Source of the DNA: Bacteroides sp.
Lineage (GTDB): Bacteria > Bacteroidota > Bacteroidia > Bacteroidales > Muribaculaceae
Assembly (NCBI GenBank): GCA_023663525.1
Contig: JAMPHF010000004.1
Span: 98,622-162,621 of the forward strand
Length of the DNA: 64,000 bases
Direction of reading: 5' to 3'
This document shows, one piece after another, positions 57,913 through 64,000 of the stretch (its first letter is position 1; the number at the start of each line of letters is the position of its first letter). The notes beneath the pieces are model-generated. The model was not told the origin of the DNA. It ran no database searches and saw only the letters and a program-made list of their open reading frames with translations. Both the position numbers and the translations under genes were made by a program.

Positions 57913-58453
57913 GGAAAGGAACATAAAGACATAGGAAGCAAAAGTGACAAAATTTTATTCTTTATACTAAGAAGTCAATATTTCGGTTCATTCCTATATA
58001 ATCGGTATTTCCGTCTGATTCCTATTTTTTCTGCACCAAAATTTATAATCAGACCATTGTCAATTCCTGTTGTCTGAAGATAGTTCACCAATTGGATCTC
58101 GTGGCTAACATCAATCGTCTCTGCTACCTTCAATTCTATTATCAGACAACCATTCACCAATAAATCAGTCCGATATTGTCCAACGCATACTCACTTATAG
58201 TAAACATCTATCGGTTTTTCCTTTTCCACAATCAAACCTTGTAAATTAAGCTCTACTTCCAATGCGTTCAGATAAACGCGTTCCAGATACCCGTAGCCAA
58301 ATGCCCTTTTTACGGTTATAGCACATTCTATAACTGTTTTGATAATCTATTCGATGTCACTTGATGAAGTGTATGCCATGTCAGTTCTTTGTTAATATAT
58401 TCTTTGTTAATATATTGTGTCTTATGTACTTATGTCTTTATGTACCCTTTTCC
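57913..58453. repeat. hairpin element E11 (arms separated by a pseudogene)
   Basis: The left arm starts with GGAAAGGAACATAAAGACATA at 57913. The right arm (58419-58453) gives GGAAAAGGGTACATAAAGACA in complement. The arms, only 35-70 bp apart in other elements, are here some 470 bp apart because the GxxExxY pseudogene lies between. Confidence 0.7.
57975..58379 (-). pseudogene. GxxExxY-family protein, inactivated by two in-frame stops
   Basis: The minus strand keeps one continuous reading frame of 134 codons starting at ATG 58379. It contains TAG at codon 11 and TGA at codon 63. Around them the family signature is intact: FGYGYLERVYLNAL (the G-x-x-E-x-x-Y motif), then VGQYRTDLLVNGCLIIELKVAETID with the PDDEXK-like core and EIQLVNYLQTTG. 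The C-terminus is RKYRLYRNEP. GxxExxY proteins are small nuclease-fold proteins of unknown role, common in Bacteroidetes. Only point changes separate it from a working gene, so the loss is recent, or the TGA/TAG are sequencing errors. The first stop follows a Glu in the common opening SDIE. Confidence 0.88.
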
Positions 58454-58473
58454 GGGATTTACAAATTTTAGGG

Positions 58474-61400
58474 TCAGTTGATGATTTGCTGGAGGATGGC
58501 GACGGCGGTTTCGACCGTATCGACATTGCCTATCGCGAAGGAGCGTTTGCCGTTGCGCTCCCTGATCTGTACACGCCGGGGATTCTCCGTCAGATACTTG
58601 AGCATCTTCCCGAACATCTCAGACTGATAGTAAGCCTTATTGCTCTCATCAACAAAATAAGTGTACATCTTCCCCTGTTTCAAAGCAACTTTCTCTATAC
58701 CGAGCCTGCGCGCCAGACGGCGCAGACGGGGTATGCGGAGCAACTCTGCCGTCACGGCAGGGATTGCACCGAAGCGGTCAATCAGACGGTCCTTGAACGC
58801 CTGGAGATCAAGCTCACGCTCTATCCCGTCAAGCTCCTGATAGAGCGCGATGCGCTCGCTCTCCGTCGGGACGTAGTCAGCCGGGAGAAGCAACTCCATA
58901 TCGCTCTCAATCACGCAATCAGCCACATAGTCAGCCGTCTCCTCATCGCCGAGGCGGTCAGCCTGCTCAAGCTCCGAAAACTCCTCTGTGCGCAACTCCG
59001 TGACAGCCTCCTTCAGAATCTTCTGATAAGTCTCGTAGCCGAGATCGGCAATAAACCCCGACTGCTCCGCGCCGAGAAGATTACCCGCCCCACGGATGTC
59101 GAGATCCTGCATGGCAATGTGGATACCGCTGCCGAGGTCGCTGAAACTCTCAATGGCCTGAAGTCTGCGACGGGCCACCGGCGAGAGCGGGATGTGGGGA
59201 GGCACGAGAAGATAGCAGAAAGCCTTGCGGTTGCTGCGACCGACACGCCCGCGCAACTGATGCAGCTCGCTGAGACCGAAATTCTGTGCGTTGTTGACAA
59301 TTATGGTGTTGACATTGGGCATGTCGATACCGCTCTCAATGATTGTGGTGGCAATCAGAACGTCATAGTCATGGTTGGCGAAATCTATTATGGCCTTTTC
59401 GAGCTTCTCGGGAGGCATCTGACCATGAGCCACGATGACGCGTGCATCGGGTATGAGCCGTCTGACCTGCGACTCAAGTTCATACAGTCCCTCGATGCGG
59501 TTGTTGATCATGAACACCTGCCCGTTGCGCGACAATTCAAAATTGATTGCCTCCGAGATGATGTCGTCGCCACCCGCACCGACCGACGTGATGATTGGGT
59601 AGCGGTTGGCCGGAGGAGTGTTGAGCGACGTGAGGTCACGCGCCCCCATCAGCGAGAACTGAAGCGTGCGCGGAATAGGGGTCGCACTCATGGTCAGCGT
59701 ATCGACATTGACCTTCATCTGTTTCAGCTTCTCCTTGACCGCGACACCAAACTTCTGTTCTTCATCGACAATGAGCAGACCGAGATCCTTGAACTTGACC
59801 TCCTTGCCTATGAGCTTGTGGGTGCCGATCAGTATGTCAATCTTACCATCGGCAAGATCCTTGACAATCTCACGCACCTGCTTCGCAGTCCTCGCGCGCG
59901 AAATGTAGTCAACCCTCACGGGCAGTTCCTTCAATCGCTCGCTGAAAGTGTTGTAATGCTGATAGGCAAGCACGGTCGTCGGGACGAGCACAGCGGTCTG
60001 CTTCCCATCGACAGCAGCCTTGAACGCTGCGCGGATGGCTATCTCAGTCTTTCCGAAGCCGACATCGCCACAGATGAGACGGTCCATCGGCTTGTCGCTC
60101 TCCATATCGGCCTTCACAGCCTTTGTCGCGGTGAGCTGATCGGGAGTATCCTCATAGATGAACGATGCTTCAAGCTCCTGCTGGAGATAGCTGTCGGGGG
60201 CAAAGGCATGACCCTTCTCCTCCTTGCGTGCGGCATAGAGCTTGATGAGATCGCGGGCAATATCCTTCAGCTTTGACTTGGTGCGCTCCTTCATCTTGTT
60301 CCATGCGCCGGAACCCAATTTATTGATTTTGGGCGGCACTCCCTCCTTACCGCGATATTTGGCGAGCTTATGAAGGGCATGGATCGACACGAAGATTATA
60401 TCATCGTTGGCATAGACAAGTTTTATCATCTCCTGGGTCTTTCCGTTGACATTAGTGCGCAGCAATCCCGCGAATTTGCCCACTCCATGATCCACGTGGA
60501 CAATGAAATCACCCGGCTCGATGGCACTCAGCTCCTTCAGCGAGAGGGCAAGTTTGCCGGAGCGGGCGCGGTCGCTCTTGAGCGTGTATTTGTGGAAACG
60601 GTCAAATATCTGATGGTCGGTGAACACACATATCTTCAACGCATGGTCGGTAAAACCCTCATGGAGCGTCGAGAGGACGGGGGTGAAGTCAATCTCATCG
60701 CCACGGTCGGCAAAAATCACTTTCAGTCGCTCAATCTGCTTGTCGCTGTCACTGAGGATATATATCTTGTAGCCCTCGGAGAGAAAGCGGGTGAAACTCT
60801 CGCTGATAAGCTCGAAATTCTTATGATATATGACCTGGGGCGAACACTTGAAGTCAAGGCTTGCACCGGCTGCCGGATCGGCCTTGGCCGCAGCCGTGAA
60901 ACGGAGCTGGCGGAACGCAGCGAAGCTCGACGCGAAACTGTCGCCATCGATCACCTGCCTCATGGCATTGGTGTCGGCCTCGCCGGTGACGAGCGCACTC
61001 TCCGAAAGCTCCTCCTTGCCGATGGCCTTGACACGCTCCACGGTGAAATCCGCATCGCGCACGACAAAGAGCGTCGCCGGGTCAACAAACTCAAGCAACG
61101 ATTCGCCTGAAGCCTGCGATGCGACACCCGAAGTTATGTCCACCTCATCGAGCTGCCGCTCGGATAGCTGGGTCTCGATATTGAATGTCCGGATCGAGTC
61201 AATCTCGTCACCGAAAAAGTCGATTCTGAACGGAAGTTCATGACTGTAACCGAAAATGTCGAGGATTGAGCCGCGTGCTGCGAACTGACCCGGCTCATAG
61301 ACATAGTCCACCTCAAGGAATCCGTTTTCGCGAAGCCACTTTATGGTCTGCGTGAGATCCGTTTCCTTGTTCTTGCGAAGATGCAGCGTGTGCTTGTCGA

Positions 61401-61809
61401 TGACATCGCGCCGCGCCACCTTCTCGGCGAGAGCTTCGGGATAGGTCACCACGTAGACGGGAGGATGTTCGGAATACCACTTGTTGAGAGCTTCCGTACG
61501 GAGTATCTGCGATGGCGGATCGACCTGCCCATACTTTATGTCACGCTTATATCCCGAAGGAAACATCAGTACTTTGTCCTCACCCACCAGACGGCAAAGG
61601 TCGTGATATAGATAGCCGGCATCATCAAGGGAATCACCCACCACGACGGTGGGGACTTTCCTCGGGGCGAGTGCGCCGAGCATCATGGCCGGGGCACTTC
61701 CGGCAAGATTATAGACGGACACTATCGCAATCCCGCCGTCGAGGGCTTTCTCAAGAGCCTCCCGACGGCGCGATGTCATAAATTCTCCACAGAGCTGTTG
61801 AATCGTCAT
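58474..61809 (-). CDS. mfd: transcription-repair coupling factor Mfd
   Basis: This 1111-residue translocase removes stalled RNA polymerase and recruits UvrABC. Domains: a UvrB-homology region at the N-terminus (YKRDIKYGQVDPPSQILRTEAL, then YPEALAEKV), the RNA polymerase interaction domain (PGDFIVHVDHGVGKFAGL), and the RecG-like motor with Walker A GDVGFGKTE, VDEEQKFGV, SATPIPRTL and QLRGRVGRSNRKAFCYL. A C-terminal TRCF domain ends the protein. The length is normal. The plus strand carries long open frames opposite this gene; they follow its codon pattern and are not genes. Confidence 0.96.
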   Translation of the reverse strand: MTIQQLCGEFMTSRRREALEKALDGGIAIVSVYNLAGSAPAMMLGALAPRKVPTVVVGDSLDDAGYLYHDLCRLVGEDKVLMFPSGYKRDIKYGQVDPPSQILRTEALNKWYSEHPPVYVVTYPEALAEKVARRDVIDKHTLHLRKNKETDLTQTIKWLRENGFLEVDYVYEPGQFAARGSILDIFGYSHELPFRIDFFGDEIDSIRTFNIETQLSERQLDEVDITSGVASQASGESLLEFVDPATLFVVRDADFTVERVKAIGKEELSESALVTGEADTNAMRQVIDGDSFASSFAAFRQLRFTAAAKADPAAGASLDFKCSPQVIYHKNFELISESFTRFLSEGYKIYILSDSDKQIERLKVIFADRGDEIDFTPVLSTLHEGFTDHALKICVFTDHQIFDRFHKYTLKSDRARSGKLALSLKELSAIEPGDFIVHVDHGVGKFAGLLRTNVNGKTQEMIKLVYANDDIIFVSIHALHKLAKYRGKEGVPPKINKLGSGAWNKMKERTKSKLKDIARDLIKLYAARKEEKGHAFAPDSYLQQELEASFIYEDTPDQLTATKAVKADMESDKPMDRLICGDVGFGKTEIAIRAAFKAAVDGKQTAVLVPTTVLAYQHYNTFSERLKELPVRVDYISRARTAKQVREIVKDLADGKIDILIGTHKLIGKEVKFKDLGLLIVDEEQKFGVAVKEKLKQMKVNVDTLTMSATPIPRTLQFSLMGARDLTSLNTPPANRYPIITSVGAGGDDIISEAINFELSRNGQVFMINNRIEGLYELESQVRRLIPDARVIVAHGQMPPEKLEKAIIDFANHDYDVLIATTIIESGIDMPNVNTIIVNNAQNFGLSELHQLRGRVGRSNRKAFCYLLVPPHIPLSPVARRRLQAIESFSDLGSGIHIAMQDLDIRGAGNLLGAEQSGFIADLGYETYQKILKEAVTELRTEEFSELEQADRLGDEETADYVADCVIESDMELLLPADYVPTESERIALYQELDGIERELDLQAFKDRLIDRFGAIPAVTAELLRIPRLRRLARRLGIEKVALKQGKMYTYFVDESNKAYYQSEMFGKMLKYLTENPRRVQIRERNGKRSFAIGNVDTVETAVAILQQIIN

Positions 61810-61840
61810 AGTCAGTTCACTATATCACTGTCATTGGATA

Positions 61841-61960
61841 GGTGGGTACAAGAGGACAAGATTTTCAAGAGAAACAAGTAATTTAATTTTTCCCAAAGCC
61901 ATATAATATTTTTTTACCTTAACCTGTTCCTCTTTAAACTCTTGTCCTCTTGTTTCTTTC
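61841..61960. repeat. hairpin element E12 (about 40-bp arms)
   Basis: Arms 61841-61880 and 61919-61960 share ACAAGAGGACAAGA and match imperfectly outside it. It lies between the S41 protease stop (61969) and the mfd start (61809), both on the minus strand. Confidence 0.85.
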
Positions 61961-61968
61961 TATAATCA

Positions 61969-63618
61969 TTATTTATTCTTGCCGAGGAGGGTGTTGAAAC
62001 GGGGTGTGGTCAGGATTTCCACCGCAGAGTCAACAGCCTGGTCATCGCGGAGCGAATAGATTATCTCCCCCTCGTTGAAATAGTAGCGTTTGAGAATCTC
62101 ACGGGCAATATAGGGTGTGAGATTCTTACGGTTGATGTCGAGGTCATGCCCGAGGTCATGCTTCAGCATGGAGGCAAGAATGTCGAACTGCGCTGCCGTC
62201 GAGTCATTCATGTATCCCTCCACTTTCGCTATCTCGCGCAACTGGTCGATGGCTGTCTCGCAAACTTTGTCGTAGTTAAACTTGGCGGGGTCGATGAAAT
62301 CCTTGAACTGACCATAGATTTCGTCAGTGACCTCAAATGTCTGAGGAGAGGGGATGCTGTCATGAGAGGCGGCATACTTGTTGGCGAAGTTGAACGCCCA
62401 GTTATCACGCACCACATTATAGGTCAAACGGTTGACATCAGGATATTCGACCTTGACATCGGGAGTGATGCCACCACCGTCGCGCACCTCGCGTCCACCG
62501 GCAGTCTTGAACACGTTGGTCAAACTGTCGGGAATCCTCGCCACCGAGCCGTCTGGATTGCGGTGAGAATAGTCAATCGCCTGAATCAGACGGCCGGAAG
62601 GAATATAGTATTTTGCAATTGTCACTTTAAGCAAACCATCGTAGGGGAGCTCACGGGTACTCTGCACCAGTCCTTTGCCAAACGAACGGCTTCCGATCAC
62701 CACCGCGCGGTCAAGGTCCTGAAGCGCGCCGGTCACAATCTCCGAAGCGGAAGCAGAGCCGCCGTCAACGAGAACGGCAAGCGGAATCTTCGTGTCAATC
62801 GGATTAATGCTCGTGCGGTAGACTTTCTCATTGAGCACACCCTTTCCGCGTGTGGTCAGCACCGTAGTACCCTTGGGGAGAAACAGTCCGAGAATCTCCA
62901 CGGCACTCTCGACAAGTCCTCCGCCATTGCCTCGCAAATCGAGGATGAGACCCTTGGCTCCGTCCTTGAGCAGTTGCTCCACTGCCGAACGGACTTCCTG
63001 AAAACTTTTCTCCGAAAAACTTGTCAGACCGATGTAGCCCACCTCAGGATTGACCATGCCGAAATAGGGGACGGACGGCATCAGAATCTTTCCGCGCTTC
63101 AACTCGAAGGAGAGTATCGAATCCTCCACCCACGGACGCTTCATGACGAGCTTGAGCGTAGACCCGCTCTGACCCTTCAGCTTCTCGCTGACCTTGTCGG
63201 ATGTCCAACCCACGACACTGTCGCCGTCGATTGACAGAAAGAGGTCGCCGGGGCGCAAGCCTGCAAGACTTGCAGGGCTACCCTTGTAGGGTTCCACCAC
63301 AATCACACCCTCGTCGCTCTGCTGGATGATCGAGCCTATGCCACCATACTCGCCGGTGGTCATGGTCCGGAATTTATCCTGATCCTTGGCCGAGAAATAT
63401 TCGGTGTAGGGGTCAATGTCATCGAGCATAGCGATGATGGCCGTGTTGATTGACTTTTCTGCGTCAATCGAATCGACGTAGAAAGTCTGCAATTCCTTAT
63501 ATAAGGCATTGAAAATATCGAGATTTCGGGAGATGTCACTCTTTTTGCTGCGGGTTGCAGCCGAGGCAAGCAGACTGATGGTGACAAGCAAAGCGGCTAC
63601 AAGTGTAAGTTTTTTCAT
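61969..63618 (-). CDS. S41 family C-terminal processing peptidase with PDZ domain
   Basis: This 549-residue exported protease starts at ATG 63618 with a signal peptide (KKLTLVAALLVTISLLASA). An N-terminal helical part (LDIFNALYKELQTFYVDSIDAEKSINTAIIAMLDDIDPYTEYF) is followed by a PDZ domain (GSIIQQSDEGVIVVEPYKGSPASLAGLRPGDLFLSIDG) and the tail-specific protease core: GLILDLRGNGGG, then VDGGSASASEIVTGAL with the Ser and GSRSFGKGLVQ with the Lys. The Ser/Lys dyad cleaves near C-termini of periplasmic proteins. An upstream ATG at 63663 lies above the -7 box and was rejected. Confidence 0.94.
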   Translation of the reverse strand: MKKLTLVAALLVTISLLASAATRSKKSDISRNLDIFNALYKELQTFYVDSIDAEKSINTAIIAMLDDIDPYTEYFSAKDQDKFRTMTTGEYGGIGSIIQQSDEGVIVVEPYKGSPASLAGLRPGDLFLSIDGDSVVGWTSDKVSEKLKGQSGSTLKLVMKRPWVEDSILSFELKRGKILMPSVPYFGMVNPEVGYIGLTSFSEKSFQEVRSAVEQLLKDGAKGLILDLRGNGGGLVESAVEILGLFLPKGTTVLTTRGKGVLNEKVYRTSINPIDTKIPLAVLVDGGSASASEIVTGALQDLDRAVVIGSRSFGKGLVQSTRELPYDGLLKVTIAKYYIPSGRLIQAIDYSHRNPDGSVARIPDSLTNVFKTAGGREVRDGGGITPDVKVEYPDVNRLTYNVVRDNWAFNFANKYAASHDSIPSPQTFEVTDEIYGQFKDFIDPAKFNYDKVCETAIDQLREIAKVEGYMNDSTAAQFDILASMLKHDLGHDLDINRKNLTPYIAREILKRYYFNEGEIIYSLRDDQAVDSAVEILTTPRFNTLLGKNK

Positions 63619-63650
63619 AAAATCGGAGGACTGAATGTTGAAACGGAGAC

Positions 63651-63658
63651 CAAAGTTA
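63651..63658 (-). promoter_or_regulatory. -7 box for the S41 protease gene
   Basis: TAACTTTG on the minus strand, 32 bp before the ATG at 63618. It decides between two possible start codons of the protease. Confidence 0.55.
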
Positions 63659-63753
63659 GTCATTAATTACAACAAACGAACTACCAAATAGTCAGATTTT
63701 TCAAAAATTTTTTAATTTTTATTGTCATTACATGGATTTTTTCGGGCAAAAGG

Positions 63754-63784
63754 TTGCACAATAAAAAAATTCAGCGTAATTTTG
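63754..63784 (+). promoter_or_regulatory. promoter of the tRNA-Asn cluster
   Basis: TAATTTTG (63777-63784) with TTG (63754-63756) 20 bp upstream, 63 bp before the first tRNA. A six-base hairpin (CAGAGG/CCTCTG) lies between. Confidence 0.6.
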
Positions 63785-63847
63785 CAACGCAAAAATCAGA
63801 GGAAACGCCTCTGCCAAGCCTTCAACTAAAGAGTTGTCGTAATCAAT

Positions 63848-63921
63848 GCTTCAGTAGCTCAGTTGGTTAGAGCACCTGACTGTTAATCAGGGGGTCGTTG
63901 GTTCAAGCCCATCCTGAAGCG
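63848..63921 (+). tRNA. tRNA-Asn (GTT)
   Basis: A 74-base cloverleaf: acceptor GCTTCAG/CTGAAGC, D stem GCTC/GAGC, anticodon stem CCTGA/TCAGG around CTGTTAA (anticodon GTT), discriminator G and no encoded CCA. The T stem GTTGG/CCATC has one T-T mismatch at its second pair (positions 50-64). A second copy follows after 31 bp. Confidence 0.93.
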
Positions 63922-63952
63922 CAAGATTAACAAAACTTTTCTCACTCACACT

Positions 63953-64000
63953 GCTTCAGTAGCTCAGTTGGTTAGAGCACCTGACTGTTAATCAGGGGGT
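63953..64000 (+). tRNA. tRNA-Asn (GTT), cut by the window end
   Basis: The first 48 bases repeat the tRNA at 63848, including acceptor 5' strand, D arm and the GTT anticodon. The rest lies outside the window. A tandem array of the same tRNA is implied. Confidence 0.9.

Larger units (their letters stand above)
57853..58473. other. gap between recQ and mfd: repeat arms around a pseudogene
   Basis: These 621 bp contain three successive left-hand half arms of the hairpin family (57857-57950), then the GxxExxY pseudogene. A 15-bp tandem direct repeat (TTCTTTGTTAATATA, 58385-58414) and the matching right arm (58419-58453) complete it. Confidence 0.75.

Noticed and set aside
58417..60276. A 619-codon plus-strand open frame opposite mfd
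   Set aside because: It is antisense to a strongly conserved gene, has a composition expected from mirror codons of a GC-rich gene, and shows no domain.

Overview
The window reads as chromosomal DNA of a gut Bacteroidales bacterium, most likely of the Muribaculaceae type. That placement is an inference. It rests on TAnnTTTG promoter boxes instead of sigma70 boxes, weak ribosome binding sites, DUF4923 and PCMD-type surface proteins, C10 proteases with type IX secretion tails, GH97 and PL10 glycan enzymes, a BioG-BioC fusion and a complex I without NuoE/F/G. No prophage, CRISPR array or insertion sequence was found.

Layout. 1-6.7 kb, all minus strand: an overlapping trio (GT2 glycosyltransferase, phosphoribosyltransferase-like protein, HAD hydrolase cut by the window edge), an ORF6N protein, a DUF4923 protein, a PCMD-like lipoprotein and murI. 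6.8-24.4 kb, minus strand: one energy locus in the transcription order nuoA-B-CD-H, atpD-C-B-E-F-H-A-G, nuoI-J-K-L-M-N. The complete ATP synthase operon lies inside the complex I operon. 24.6-27.4 kb: two outer-membrane barrel proteins and a DUF1016/PDDEXK protein. 27.7-32.3 kb, plus strand: a biotin operon bioA-bioF-bioGC-bioD. 32.5-34.3 kb: an RNase D-like exonuclease, a small membrane protein and a formate/nitrite channel. 34.4-37.2 kb, minus strand: ruvX-def-ettA. 37.3-44.8 kb: a PL10 pectate lyase, an orphan HicB, a GH97 glycosidase, a C10 protease and a lipoprotein. 44.9-49.2 kb: a nucleoside kinase, a C11 peptidase and an MscS channel. 49.9-57.9 kb: a C10-LRR giant protein, recJ and recQ. 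58-64 kb: a dead GxxExxY gene, mfd, an S41 protease and tandem tRNA-Asn genes.

The most striking unexplained structure is a family of at least twelve intergenic hairpin elements between 27.5 and 62 kb. Each has inverted arms of about 36-43 bp built on the pattern GGGTACAnnAGGACA. The arms differ between elements but match each other within an element, which points to selection on, or gene conversion of, the hairpin itself. They occur in convergent, divergent and tandem gene gaps. One pair is nested, one pair is nearly identical and brackets the C10-LRR gene, and one encloses the GxxExxY pseudogene. Shorter perfect palindromes also lie inside the coding regions of the DUF1016 and ORF6N genes.
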